Source: Epilithonimonas arachidiradicis
GTDB taxonomy: Bacteria; Bacteroidota; Bacteroidia; Flavobacteriales; Weeksellaceae
DNA: 64,000 nt
Direction of reading: 5' to 3'
Assembly (NCBI RefSeq): GCF_003610695.1
Contig: NZ_RAQH01000009.1
Span: 1-64,000, forward strand
The notes beneath the pieces were generated by a model. That model did not search any database, was not told the DNA's origin, and saw nothing but the letters and a program-made list of their open reading frames with translations. Made by a program: the position numbers and the translations under genes. This document shows positions 52,096-61,128 of this stretch, in pieces. Every line of letters starts with the position of its first letter. Positions within the stretch are counted from its first letter, which is position 1.

Positions 52096-52899
52096 ATGAT
52101 TTTTACAACACAAAAAATAACAGAAAGCTATTGGAAAGTAGCCATCAATCATCCTCCGGTAAACGTATTCGACCCCGAATTTTCAGTTCAGTTAAGAACA
52201 TTAATGGATGAATTGGAAGCCAACGAAACTTTGAAAGTGGTGGTTTTTGAAAGTTCTAATCCTGAATTTTATGTCGCTCACGCAGAATTGGTCAATATTT
52301 TTGATTTTCCGAAAGGTGAGGGAAAAACAGGACTTTCAAAATCTTGGCCTGATGTTGCCAAACGTCTCGAACAGGCTCCATTTGTAAGTATTGCGTCGAT
52401 TAGAGGAAGGGCAAGAGGCTTGGGAAGCGAGTTTATTCAGGCTTTCGATATGCGTTTTGCAAGCAAGGAAAAAGCCGTTTTTGCACAACCCGAGATCGGA
52501 ATCGGTTCTTTTCCAGGTGGCGGTGGATTGGAACGTCTCCATTTATTGACAGGAAAGGCAAGGGCTTTGGAAATTATTTTGAGTGGTGACGATTATGATG
52601 CGCAAACTGCCGCTGATTATGGCTGGATTAACCGTGCATTTCCTGATAATGAGTTGGATGCATTCGTAGAAAATTTAGCCAAAAGAATCGACTCATTCGA
52701 TTTGAAAATCATCAGGAAAATAAAAACAACGATGAACGAAAGGGTGATTATTCCAAAAAATGAACATATTATGGAAACGCAGATAGCCTTCTTCGCATCA
52801 TTAACAGAACCCGAAGCAAGAACCCGAATTAAAAAACTGTTGGATCAGGGATTGCAGACTTATGGCGATGTTGAACTTAACCTTGGAAAATATTTGTAA
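52096..52899 (+). CDS. Enoyl-CoA hydratase/isomerase family protein
   Basis: A 267-residue crotonase-fold protein. SIASIRGRARGLGSEFIQAFDMRFASKEKAVFAQPEIGIGSFPGGGGLERLHLLTG covers the oxyanion loop and catalytic region. The glutamates of canonical hydratases are not clearly in place, so the reaction (hydratase, isomerase, hydrolase) is open. It starts 102 bp after the AraC gene and is followed at once by the broken oxidoreductase gene (4 bp). Confidence 0.88.
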   Translation: MIFTTQKITESYWKVAINHPPVNVFDPEFSVQLRTLMDELEANETLKVVVFESSNPEFYVAHAELVNIFDFPKGEGKTGLSKSWPDVAKRLEQAPFVSIASIRGRARGLGSEFIQAFDMRFASKEKAVFAQPEIGIGSFPGGGGLERLHLLTGKARALEIILSGDDYDAQTAADYGWINRAFPDNELDAFVENLAKRIDSFDLKIIRKIKTTMNERVIIPKNEHIMETQIAFFASLTEPEARTRIKKLLDQGLQTYGDVELNLGKYL

Positions 52900-52903
52900 T
52901 TCA

Positions 52904-53470
52904 ATGAAAGCATTGATCATCAACGGTCATATCAAATGGCCGCAAATTGCAGAAGGAAACCTTAACAGAATCATTTTTGAGAAAAGTAAAGATGTTTTTA
53001 ACCAAAATAGATATGAAATTCTGGAAACGGTCATTGATAATGGCTACGAAATTCCACAGGAAATTTAAAAATGGGTAAATGCCGATGTTATCCTGTTTCA
53101 TTTCCCGATCAACTGGTTTGGAATGCCCGCAAAAACAAAAGATTATATTGATAAAGTTCTGATGAGCGGCTACGGAAAAATCTACGCGGGAGATGGAAGA
53201 AATAATGGTGGAAACTACGGAACTGGCGGTCTTCTGAAATCTAAAGGAATCATCGTAAACACCTGGAATGCTCCCGAAGAAACTTTTGGAAATGAAGGTC
53301 AGCTGCTTGAAAGTTTTTCGATGGAAGAATTTACCAGACCTTTCACAGCGACGCTTCAGTTTGTGGGCGTTCAGCCATTACCGACGTTTGCTTTTTATGA
53401 TGTTTTCAAAAATCCGAATATCGAACAGGAGCTGGTTTCTTTTGAAGAACATCTTAAGCATCATATATAA
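52904..53470 (+). pseudogene. NAD(P)H oxidoreductase, flavodoxin fold, interrupted by in-frame stop
   Basis: One reading frame of 189 codons broken by a single TAA at 53066-53068. Before it: MKALIINGHIKWPQIAEG...GYEIPQEI. After it, same frame: KWVNADVILFHFPINWFGMPAKTKDYIDKV...GTGGLL...HLKHHI. The combined protein matches MdaB/NAD(P)H:quinone oxidoreductases with the FMN site FPINWFGMPAKTK and GGNYGTGGLL. The stop sits where the alignment expects a glutamine, a CAA to TAA change. Either a recent loss or a sequencing error. Confidence 0.8.
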
Positions 53471-53497
53471 AATAATTAATTGAACAAGCCAGAAACG

Positions 53498-53566
53498 TTC
53501 CGTAATTCTGTGCTATTCTTCCGCTGATTTGAGCTACAGGTTGGGCTGCAATGCGATATAACTTTG
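53498..53566 (+). promoter_or_regulatory. AraC-type direct-repeat operator and promoter
   Basis: Half-sites starting TTCCG at 53498 and 53519 (the second TTCCGCTGATTTGAGCTA), 21 bp apart, end at 53536. After a 22-bp gap comes TAACTTTG (53559-53566). The first half of the site, 53502-53527, is identical to 61133-61158 upstream of another operon, with the same distance to its TAACTTTG. Confidence 0.75.
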
Positions 53567-53600
53567 TCCTATCAAAATTAAATAACAAAACAATTTAAAA

Positions 53601-54422
53601 ATGAAAAAGACAATTTTTATCACAGGAGCATCAAGAGGATTCGGAAAACTTTGGACAGAAGCTTTCCTTAAAAGAGGCGATAAAGTAGCAGCTACATCAA
53701 GAAATATTGAGGCTTACAAAGATTTGGCAGAACAATATCCTGACTCTTTCCTTCCTATCTCTTTAGATATTACCAACAGAGAAGCGGTTTTTGAAGCGGT
53801 AAATAAAGCGAAGAATCATTTCGGGAATCTGGATGTTGTAATTAATAATGCCGGCTACGGTGTTTTCGGAGCGGTGGAAGAAGTGGGTGAGAAAGTTACA
53901 AAAGATGTTTTTGAAGCCAATGTTTTCGGGACTCTTTGGGTTACTCAGGCGGCTTTGCCGATTTTCAGAGCGCAGGGAAGCGGTCATATAATTCAGCTAT
54001 CAAGTGTTTTAGGTGTTTGGAGCTTGCCGACTTTGGGAATTTACAATGCTACAAAATTTGCAGTAGAGGGCTTCAGCGAAGCTTTGGCAACAGAAGTGAA
54101 AGATTTTGGAATTCACGTTACAATGATTGAGCCTAATGGTTACACAACCGATTTTGGCGGAAGTTCAGCCGTTCACGGTGATGCCATTCCCGCTTATGAT
54201 GCTTTGAAATCAAGTTTGGGAGAAGCTGAAGGTCTGTTACCTGAAGATTATGGAAAACCTGAGGCAACGGTTCCTGCAATTCTGAAATTAATTGATAGTG
54301 AGAATCCACCTCTTCGTTTATTCTTAGGAAAAGTAGGATTGAGAAAAACGGAAAGAGTGTACGCAGAAAAACTTCAGGTCTGGAACGATTGGAAAGAGGT
54401 TTCCGAAGCTGCGCACGGATAA
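53601..54422 (+). CDS. Short-chain dehydrogenase/reductase (SDR)
   Basis: A 273-residue classical SDR with ITGASRGFGKLWTEAF (cofactor loop), NNAGYGVFG and the catalytic YNATK around residue 155, then EGFSEALATEV, typical of the group near 60227. NAD(P)-dependent carbonyl reduction or alcohol oxidation; substrate unknown. Preceded by a strong AraC-type operator. A terminator separates it from the following MFS gene. Confidence 0.93.
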   Translation: MKKTIFITGASRGFGKLWTEAFLKRGDKVAATSRNIEAYKDLAEQYPDSFLPISLDITNREAVFEAVNKAKNHFGNLDVVINNAGYGVFGAVEEVGEKVTKDVFEANVFGTLWVTQAALPIFRAQGSGHIIQLSSVLGVWSLPTLGIYNATKFAVEGFSEALATEVKDFGIHVTMIEPNGYTTDFGGSSAVHGDAIPAYDALKSSLGEAEGLLPEDYGKPEATVPAILKLIDSENPPLRLFLGKVGLRKTERVYAEKLQVWNDWKEVSEAAHG

Positions 54423-54441
54423 TTTAAAAACGTGAAAAATT

Positions 54442-54476
54442 AAGTAAATCCGATTCAAGATTGGATTTACTTTTTT
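54442..54476 (+). terminator. Intrinsic terminator
   Basis: Stem AAGTAAATCC/GGATTTACTT around an 11-nt loop, followed by T4-6. Ends the SDR transcript. Confidence 0.85.
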
Positions 54477-54519
54477 GTTTTAAAATGTAAGGGTTTTCCC
54501 CATAAAATCAATTATCACG

Positions 54520-55746
54520 ATGAAATTTCAAAATACAAAATATTTATACATCAGTACATTGCTGGCATTTATACTCATTCCGCTGGGCGGGTTGACAACG
54601 GATATTTATATTCCGTCACTTCCGGCGATGGCAGAAGATTTGAATGTTCCTGTTGAAAAAGTGCAGGTTTCGTTGCTTTTATTTATGGTAAGTTCAGGAT
54701 TTAGCCAGTTTTTTATCGGAAGTATCCTCGACAGTTTTGGAAGGTACAGAATCAATATTTTTGCATTAGTTACCTTTTCTTTGGCAAGTTTTATTATTGC
54801 TTTAGTTCCTGAAATTTATGTGATTTATTTAATGAGAATCGTTCAGGGAATCACGGTTTCATTAATTATCGTAGGGAAAAGAGCTTTTTTTGTTGACCTC
54901 TACAAAGGTGAAAAACTGAAACACTACACCAGTCTTTTTTCGATTGTCTGGGCAACTGCACCCATTGTTGCGCCGTTTATCGGAGGTTACTTGCAGGTGC
55001 TTTTCGGATGGCAGTCCAATTTTTATCTCTTAGGAATTCTCACTGTCATCATTTTATTGTTTGAACTTCGGTTTACAGGAGAATCTCTACAGAATTTTCA
55101 GGTATTTAAAAGAAAAGAAATCGCAGCAGTTTACAGAAAAATGTTGGGTACGCCTGATTTTTATTTAGGATTAATAATTATTGGCTTAAGTTATTCACTT
55201 CTTGTGATTTATGGAATGGTAAGCCCGTTTATCATCGAAAAAATATATGGATTTTCACCTGTCGTTACAGGATACAGTTCGCTGGCTTCCGGAATTGCTC
55301 TGATGAGTGGCGGAATTATTTCTAAATTAATGATTAAAAAAGGACTTTTCGCAAAAATAAATGCTGCAATTATTTTGCAGTTAATCATCGTTTTTGCAAT
55401 GTTTGCCGTTACTTCAAAGTATGACGGATTGGTATTTTTACTGGTATTCACTTTATCACTACATCTTTTATCGGGTTTCATTTTCAACAATGTTTATGCG
55501 TACAGTTTGCAGAGATTCACGACAAATGCGGGTATTGCAAGCGGTTTGACGGGCGGTGGTGTGTATGTGGTAAGCTCAGTTGCAGGTTACGGATTAATCA
55601 ATTTATTTGAAATTAAAGATATTCAGACATTTTCGCTGGTTAATTTTATTATTGTGGTAACATTGTTTATAGTTATTTTACTATTTAGAAAAGCAATTGC
55701 CAGCAATACAGAAATTCCCTCTCATCTTATAAAATCCAAGATATAA
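54520..55746 (+). CDS. MFS efflux transporter (Bcr/CflA type)
   Basis: A 408-residue, 12-helix major facilitator. GLTTDIYIPSLPAMAEDLNVPVEKVQVSLLLFMVSSGFSQFFIGSILDSFGRYRI is the Bcr/CflA N-terminal signature (motif A region). MRIVQGITVSLIIVGKRAFFVDLYKGEKL follows. It likely exports a drug or toxic metabolite. Its neighbours are redox enzymes under AraC control, hinting at removal of a reactive compound. Confidence 0.92.
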   Translation: MKFQNTKYLYISTLLAFILIPLGGLTTDIYIPSLPAMAEDLNVPVEKVQVSLLLFMVSSGFSQFFIGSILDSFGRYRINIFALVTFSLASFIIALVPEIYVIYLMRIVQGITVSLIIVGKRAFFVDLYKGEKLKHYTSLFSIVWATAPIVAPFIGGYLQVLFGWQSNFYLLGILTVIILLFELRFTGESLQNFQVFKRKEIAAVYRKMLGTPDFYLGLIIIGLSYSLLVIYGMVSPFIIEKIYGFSPVVTGYSSLASGIALMSGGIISKLMIKKGLFAKINAAIILQLIIVFAMFAVTSKYDGLVFLLVFTLSLHLLSGFIFNNVYAYSLQRFTTNAGIASGLTGGGVYVVSSVAGYGLINLFEIKDIQTFSLVNFIIVVTLFIVILLFRKAIASNTEIPSHLIKSKI

Positions 55747-55803
55747 AAGCTCCTTTTTATTTACTAAATTTGATCATACTTAAAACTTCTAACCCCAATA
55801 AAT

Positions 55804-56712
55804 ATGGAAAAAATCAATCACTATAAAAGCATCACAGAACTTCACGAAAAAAGCGGTTTTGAACCTCCGAAAAATCCTCTTTTGAGTTTGATGACCTGTA
55901 AAGAACTGATGACGTATTCTGTTGGTGAAGACCGTTTTACCGGAGATTTTTATATGATTGGTTTAAAGAAAATAAAATCCGGTTACGTGTTGTATGGAAA
56001 GACCAAATACGATCACAACAACGGTTCCGCCGTTTTTATGAAGCCCAGACAGATTATTGAGGTGCAAAATGTACAGTTTGCCGAAAAGGGATTTGTAATG
56101 TTTTTCCACGAAGATTACCTGTCGGGACATCCGTTGAATGAACAGATCAAAAAATACGGTTATTTTGAATATGAAATCAATGAAGCGCTTCATATTTCGC
56201 CTTCGGAAGAAGTGATTATGTGGGAACTGTATGAAAAGATCAGAAGAGAATATGAGGAAAACTCTGACGAATTCAGCAGGGAAATTATCCTGTCACATAT
56301 CGATTCTATTTTAAAATATTCTGATCGTTTTTACAAAAGACAGTTCATTGATCGCAGTTCCAACGTTTCCGGAACAATGGTTAAAAAATTCCTTATGGTT
56401 TTAGATAACTATTTTAAGGAAAATAAACACGTGGAAGATGGTCTGCCTACCGTCAATTTTATGGCGAATGAATTAGCTGTTTCTCCTCGTTATCTCAGCG
56501 ATATTCTAAAGCAGGAAACCGGAAAAACGGCATTGGAGCACGTTCACATTTACTTAATTAAAGAAGCAAAAAATCTCTTATTGAGCTCGGAAAGTAATGT
56601 CGCAGGAATTGCCTACGATTTAGGCTTCGAAAGTCCGTCTTACTTTACCCGATTATTCAAAAAAGTGGTGGGGGTAACGCCTGTTCAGTATAAAAAGGAA
56701 GCGGTTAAGTAA
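55804..56712 (+). CDS. AraC-family transcriptional regulator
   Basis: A 302-residue AraC regulator of the same subfamily as 1641, 51097 and 59103. N terminus ITELHEKSGFEPPKNPLLSLM matches the HPL-type sensor; then FMKPRQIIEVQ...FFHEDYLSGHPL. The helix-turn-helix region has NVAGIAYDLGFESPSYFTRLFKK. It lies between the MFS gene and the aldehyde dehydrogenase. A TAAATTTG at about 55766 gives it a normal leader. Confidence 0.93.
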   Translation: MEKINHYKSITELHEKSGFEPPKNPLLSLMTCKELMTYSVGEDRFTGDFYMIGLKKIKSGYVLYGKTKYDHNNGSAVFMKPRQIIEVQNVQFAEKGFVMFFHEDYLSGHPLNEQIKKYGYFEYEINEALHISPSEEVIMWELYEKIRREYEENSDEFSREIILSHIDSILKYSDRFYKRQFIDRSSNVSGTMVKKFLMVLDNYFKENKHVEDGLPTVNFMANELAVSPRYLSDILKQETGKTALEHVHIYLIKEAKNLLLSSESNVAGIAYDLGFESPSYFTRLFKKVVGVTPVQYKKEAVK

Positions 56713-56728
56713 ATTCAGGATGATAATC

Positions 56729-56796
56729 TGAACTTTTTTACAAACTAAAATTGAGCTTTTTTACAAAGTTTGCTTTTCGTTTCACCTCTAACTTTG
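56729..56796 (+). promoter_or_regulatory. AraC-type direct-repeat operator and promoter of ALDH
   Basis: TGAACTTTTTTACAAA (56729-56744) and TGAGCTTTTTTACAAA (56752-56767) are 23 bp apart. A 21-bp gap leads to TAACTTTG (56789-56796). The same two repeats, spacing and gap recur before the epimerase gene at 62681-62748. The first repeat overlaps a small hairpin that may also end the AraC transcript. Confidence 0.75.
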
Positions 56797-56814
56797 TCCT
56801 ATAAAATTTTAGAA

Positions 56815-58230
56815 ATGAAAACAGTAAACAAAATTTACATCAATGGTGAGTTTGTAACGCCTCACGGAACAGAAACTTTAGACTTAATCAATCCGTCTAA
56901 TAACGAAAAAATAGGAGAGATAATTCTAGCCGATGAAGTTGATACCAGAAATGCCATCGCAGCAGCGAAGGAAGCTTTCAAAACCTTCTCAAAATCTACA
57001 GTAGATGAGCGAATTTCTTATCTCGAAAAACTTAAAGAAGCGGTAGAGAAAAGAAATCAGGAGCTGATTGACGTAATGATCGAAGAATACGGAGGAAGCA
57101 AACAGTTTGTCACTTTAAGCAGTAATAATACGAACAGTTGGTTTGATTCGATGATAGAATCTATCCGAAATTTTGAATTTGAACAAACGATTAATTCTTC
57201 AAAAGTTCTTTTACAACCAGTGGGTGTTGTGGGAATCATCACGCCGTGGAATGCCAGTAACAGTTCGGTTTGCAGCAAAGTTGCCACAGCGATTGCGGCA
57301 GGTTGTACAGTGGTCATTAAACCAAGTGAAATGAGCGGTTTGCAGACTCAGGTCTTGATGGAAGCCTTTCACGATGCAGGTTTGCCAAAAGGAATTATCA
57401 ACTTTGTAACAGGTTTGGGAAATGTAGTCGGGACAGAATTAACTATTAATCCTGATGTTTCCAAGATTTCGTTCACAGGTTCTACGGCGGTGGGGAAACT
57501 TATTGCTAAAACAGCGGTCGATACAATGAAAAGAGTAACTCTGGAGTTGGGAGGAAAATCACCCAATATTATTTTGGATGATGCCAATCTTGAAGAAGTT
57601 GTTCCGACAGCGGTTTTCGGAGCGTATATGAACAGCGGACAGGCCTGTATCGCACCGACAAGACTTCTGGTTCCTGAAAATCAGATTGATAAAGTAAATC
57701 AAATCGCCAAAGCAACGGCAGAAAAAGTGGTGGTAGGATTGCCTCAAAATGATGACACAAATGTGGGACCGATGGTGAGTGTAAAACAATTTGAAAGAGT
57801 TCAGAATTACATAAAAATAGGATTGGAAGAAGGGGCAACTTTATTAGCCGGAGGAGAAGGCAAGCCTGAAGGATTGGAAGCCGGAAACTTTGTAAAACCG
57901 ACCATTTTTACCAACGTAAGCAATACAATGAGAATTGCTCAGGAAGAGATTTTTGGCCCTGTGTTGTCCATTATCCCTTATAAGACGGAAGAGGAAGCGA
58001 TAGAAATTGCAAACGATACACCTTACGGTTTGGCGGCTTACATCAGTTCATCTGATGTTGAAAAAGCTCAGAAAGTAGCTTCGCAGATTGATGCCGGAAG
58101 AGTTTGTATCAACGGTTTCAAGCACGATCCGATGGTTCCTTTTGGCGGTTTCAAACAGTCTGGAATTGGTAGAGAATACGGTGTGTATGGTTTGGAAGCT
58201 TATCTTGAACCTAAAGCTGTTCTGCAATAA
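56815..58230 (+). CDS. Aldehyde dehydrogenase
   Basis: A 471-residue NAD(P)-dependent aldehyde dehydrogenase. LELGGKSP with Glu244 and GQACIAPTR with Cys278 are the catalytic residues; PWNASNSSVCSKVATAIAAGCTVVIKPSE binds the cofactor. It oxidises an aldehyde to an acid; the specificity is unknown. ATG 56815 is preferred to 56770 because the TAACTTTG promoter lies between. Followed by terminator and an AraC gene. Confidence 0.95.
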   Translation: MKTVNKIYINGEFVTPHGTETLDLINPSNNEKIGEIILADEVDTRNAIAAAKEAFKTFSKSTVDERISYLEKLKEAVEKRNQELIDVMIEEYGGSKQFVTLSSNNTNSWFDSMIESIRNFEFEQTINSSKVLLQPVGVVGIITPWNASNSSVCSKVATAIAAGCTVVIKPSEMSGLQTQVLMEAFHDAGLPKGIINFVTGLGNVVGTELTINPDVSKISFTGSTAVGKLIAKTAVDTMKRVTLELGGKSPNIILDDANLEEVVPTAVFGAYMNSGQACIAPTRLLVPENQIDKVNQIAKATAEKVVVGLPQNDDTNVGPMVSVKQFERVQNYIKIGLEEGATLLAGGEGKPEGLEAGNFVKPTIFTNVSNTMRIAQEEIFGPVLSIIPYKTEEEAIEIANDTPYGLAAYISSSDVEKAQKVASQIDAGRVCINGFKHDPMVPFGGFKQSGIGREYGVYGLEAYLEPKAVLQ

Positions 58231-58247
58231 TATTTTGTACATTTGAT

Positions 58248-58282
58248 AAAGCGTTGTTTCAAAAAATGACGCTTTGTTTTTT
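58248..58282 (+). terminator. Intrinsic terminator
   Basis: Stem AAAGCGT/ACGCTTT around a 14-nt loop, some of it pairing further, followed by T6. Ends the aldehyde dehydrogenase transcript. Confidence 0.8.
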
Positions 58283-58296
58283 AGCATTCAATTAAA

Positions 58297-59094
58297 ATGG
58301 AAAAATCTGATATTGTCTATTCCTGCTATCACGAGGTAAGCCGGAAAGGTGAAAATTTTGTTCCTCAGCACGTCCTTGCTTTTCAAATTTCGGGACAATT
58401 TGTGTTATCTGACGGTCAGGAAAAATACATTGCGAAGGAAGGTGATTTTAATTTAATCCGGAAAAACCAGTTGGTGAAATTTACCAAATGTCCGCCCGAA
58501 AACGGAAGTTTTGAAAGTCTGAATATTTATCTGAATCAGGAGGTTTTACAGACTATGGCAAAAGAATATCATTTTTCATCCAACCATTCTGAAACTTCAA
58601 AACCTATGGTTTCTATAGAAGTGAATGCTGTGCTTCAAAATTACATCACCTCATTGCAGACCATTCTTGAAAATCCGAAACTGTTGACCAAAGATTTTAT
58701 TGACCTTAAAATTAAAGAGTTATTATTCATTTTAATCGAGATTCAGCCTGAGCTCAAAAATATTCTCTTCGATTTTTCAGAGCCTTTTAAAATTGATTTG
58801 GAATCTTTTATGATTCAAAATTATAAATACAACGTCAATCTCGAACGTTTTGCTTATCTCACAGGAAGAAGCTTAGCAACTTTCAAACGCGATTTTGAGA
58901 AGATTTTTCACTCTTCACCGCACAAATGGATTTTGCAGAAACGGCTGGATGAAGCTTATTTTTTAATGAGAGAAAAACAGCAGTCGCCTTCGGAAATTTA
59001 TGTGGATTTAGGCTTTGAAGATCTTTCTCATTTTTCTTATGCCTTTAAAAAGCAGTTTGGATTTAGCCCGAAAAATATCGCAGCAACACTTTAA
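58297..59094 (+). CDS. AraC-family transcriptional regulator (second subfamily)
   Basis: A 265-residue AraC regulator with a shorter sensor than the HPL subfamily. It begins YSCYHEVSRKGENFVPQHVLAFQISGQF. The same opening (SCHLGPEISPEQFIPEHFF) starts the partial regulator at 63921. The DNA-binding domain has AYLTGRSLATFKRDFEKIF and PSEIYVDLGFEDLSHFSYAFKKQFG. Both members lie just downstream of a gene with the 23-bp direct-repeat operator, so this is the likely binder of that site. Confidence 0.9.
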   Translation: MEKSDIVYSCYHEVSRKGENFVPQHVLAFQISGQFVLSDGQEKYIAKEGDFNLIRKNQLVKFTKCPPENGSFESLNIYLNQEVLQTMAKEYHFSSNHSETSKPMVSIEVNAVLQNYITSLQTILENPKLLTKDFIDLKIKELLFILIEIQPELKNILFDFSEPFKIDLESFMIQNYKYNVNLERFAYLTGRSLATFKRDFEKIFHSSPHKWILQKRLDEAYFLMREKQQSPSEIYVDLGFEDLSHFSYAFKKQFGFSPKNIAATL

Positions 59095-59102
59095 AGAGTT
59101 AA

Positions 59103-60020
59103 TTAATTTTGCTCAGGAAACTGTTTTCTGAAGTGTAACGGAGAAATTCCGGCTTTGGTTTTGAAAATTTTGGTAAAGTGAGAGGGATGTTCAAAACCGA
59201 GTTCGTAAGCAATTTCGCTTACCGATTTTGTCGTTCCCAAGAGGGTGTTTTTTGCCTTATCAACCAACTTCAGATGGATGTGCTCTATCGTCGTTTTGCC
59301 TGTCAATTTACTGAGCAAATCTGATAGATAGTTGGAAGAAAGATTCAGTTTTTCGGCAAAATATTTTACTTCGGGAATGCCTTTTTCAATCAGATGGTCA
59401 TCATTAAAAAAATCATTAAGGAGAATTTCAAAACGCTGTGTTATATCGTTTCCTGTTTTGTTGCGGGTGAAAAACTGCCGGTCGTAGAATCGGTCGGAGT
59501 AATTCAAAAGCATTTCAATCTGGTTTAAAATTAATCCCTGCGTATGACGGTCGATATTCTGGGAATATTCTTTTTTAATTCTTGCAATCACTTCATCAAG
59601 CAGAATTTTTTCATCTTCCGAAATATGAAGCGCCTCATTGCTTTCGTATTGAAAAAAACTGTATTTCTGAATTTTTTTACCTAAATCTGAACCGTAAATA
59701 AAATCAGGATGAAATGCCAGAAACCAACCTTCCTCAATCTCTGTATCCGCACTCGGACTCATCACCTGATTCGGAGCGGTAAACATCAAAGTGCCTTCCT
59801 GAAAATCATAATTTGAGCGTCCGTATTTTAAACTTCCTTTAAATTTTTTGTAAACAATCGTGTACAAATCAAGGATGTACAGATAGTCTGCGAAATTTTC
59901 GTCGGAACGGCTTACGTTTTTCAGATCAATCACCGTAATCAAAGGATGTTTTGGACTTCTGTAATTGTAAAAATGATGAAGGTCTGCAACAGATTTTATG
60001 GAAATAAAAGCTTCTGACAT
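59103..60020 (-). CDS. AraC-family transcriptional regulator
   Basis: A 305-residue regulator of the HPL subfamily (SPKHPLITVIDLKN; NQVMSPSADTEIEEGWFLAFHPDFIYG), closest by eye to the one at 1641. HTH: SVSEIAYELGFEHPSHFTKIFK. It is convergent with the AraC gene at 58297 (8 bp between stops). It may regulate the operons starting at 61030 (minus) and 61243 (plus). Confidence 0.93.
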   Translation of the reverse strand: MSEAFISIKSVADLHHFYNYRSPKHPLITVIDLKNVSRSDENFADYLYILDLYTIVYKKFKGSLKYGRSNYDFQEGTLMFTAPNQVMSPSADTEIEEGWFLAFHPDFIYGSDLGKKIQKYSFFQYESNEALHISEDEKILLDEVIARIKKEYSQNIDRHTQGLILNQIEMLLNYSDRFYDRQFFTRNKTGNDITQRFEILLNDFFNDDHLIEKGIPEVKYFAEKLNLSSNYLSDLLSKLTGKTTIEHIHLKLVDKAKNTLLGTTKSVSEIAYELGFEHPSHFTKIFKTKAGISPLHFRKQFPEQN

Positions 60021-60072
60021 TTTTCTGATTTTAGTTAAATTTAAAGATAATATTCATTACACGACATTTTTT

Positions 60073-60212
60073 ACCGCAAAAGTCTCAAAAGAAATATTTG
60101 AAAAAATTGAATTCAAAAGTTTACAAAATGTTATGATTAATTTACTTTATCAAAGTTTTGTTAGCTTTTTTAAAGCTTATTCAATATTAAAATCTTTTGT
60201 GACTTTTGCGGT
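60073..60212. repeat. MITE-like element with 20-bp terminal inverted repeats
   Basis: Left end ACCGCAAAAGTCTCAAAAGA (60073-60092); right end, read on the minus strand, ACCGCAAAAGTCACAAAAGA (60193-60212): one mismatch. The interior is AT-rich and non-coding. Same family as 33422-33548. It lies between the AraC gene and the SDR, both on the minus strand. Confidence 0.6.
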
Positions 60213-60226
60213 TTAAATTACAATGA

Positions 60227-61030
60227 TTAATTCTGCATCAGTTTCAGAAAATCTTCTTCAGAATTTTTGTTTTTCAAATCAATGTAAAACTGTGCATCTT
60301 CGCCAATCACATATCTTAATTTGGAAAGTTGATCCGTCGCAGCGCCGAAAATAGTTTCTGCAACTTCTTCTGCGCTTGCTTTCGGAAGATGTTCTGTCCG
60401 TTTGGTGAATTTCGGGATAAATGCTACCAGTTCCGTATTATATTCTTCAATCATATTCTGAATCATTTCGATTCCGCTTCTGAAATTGGTGGCAATACTG
60501 CCCGGTTCTACGATTTTTACATCAATTCCAAACGGAGAAACTTCAAAATGTAAAGCTTCGGAAAATCCTTCCACTGCAAATTTCGAGCTGTTGTACAAAC
60601 TTGCAAAAGGTCCCGCTGTAATTCCTCCGAACGAAGAAATATTAATGATTGTCCCTTTTTTCTGAGCTCTCATTATCGGTAAAACGGCTTTCGTCACATT
60701 CATCAGACCAAAAACATTCACTTCAAATTGTTTTTGAATCTGTTCAGGATTTGAAGATTCGAAAACGCCCATCAATCCATAGCCTGCACTGTTCAACAAA
60801 ACATCAATTGAGCCGAATGTTCCTGTTCCTTTTGTTATCGCTTCCTGAATTTGCTGTGGATTGGTGACATCCAGTTTTACCAATAGAACATTTTCAAGAA
60901 GATTAAGTTCTTTTTCGTTTTCCGGCGAACGCATTGCAGCGATGACATTCCAGCCGTTTTGCTGAAATAATTTAGCGCTTGCTTTTCCCAATCCCGATGA
61001 CGCTCCGGTGATCAATACTGTATTTTTCAT
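60227..61030 (-). CDS. Short-chain dehydrogenase/reductase (SDR)
   Basis: A 267-residue classical SDR. ITGASSGLGKASAKLF, NSAGYGLMG and YNSSKFAVEGFSEAL (catalytic YxxxK) are present. Related to the SDR at 53601 in the AVEGFSEAL region. It has a GAACTTTG -7-like element (minus, 61057-61064) and is divergent from the 61243 operon. Confidence 0.93.
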   Translation of the reverse strand: MKNTVLITGASSGLGKASAKLFQQNGWNVIAAMRSPENEKELNLLENVLLVKLDVTNPQQIQEAITKGTGTFGSIDVLLNSAGYGLMGVFESSNPEQIQKQFEVNVFGLMNVTKAVLPIMRAQKKGTIINISSFGGITAGPFASLYNSSKFAVEGFSEALHFEVSPFGIDVKIVEPGSIATNFRSGIEMIQNMIEEYNTELVAFIPKFTKRTEHLPKASAEEVAETIFGAATDQLSKLRYVIGEDAQFYIDLKNKNSEEDFLKLMQN

Positions 61031-61056
61031 AATGAATTTGTTTAAAATTTCTCAGG

Positions 61057-61064
61057 CAAAGTTC
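61057..61064 (-). promoter_or_regulatory. SDR promoter -7-like element (GAACTTTG)
   Basis: On the minus strand GAACTTTG, identical to the element before the left-end SDR. Upstream of it on this strand are a TTCCG-type half-site (RC of 61085-61102) and a weaker one 21 bp further. Confidence 0.4.
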
Positions 61065-61128
61065 CGATAAGCAAACACGAATCGCTTGTCGATTTTACGG
61101 AATGTCTTATACATTTCTACGATTTCGG

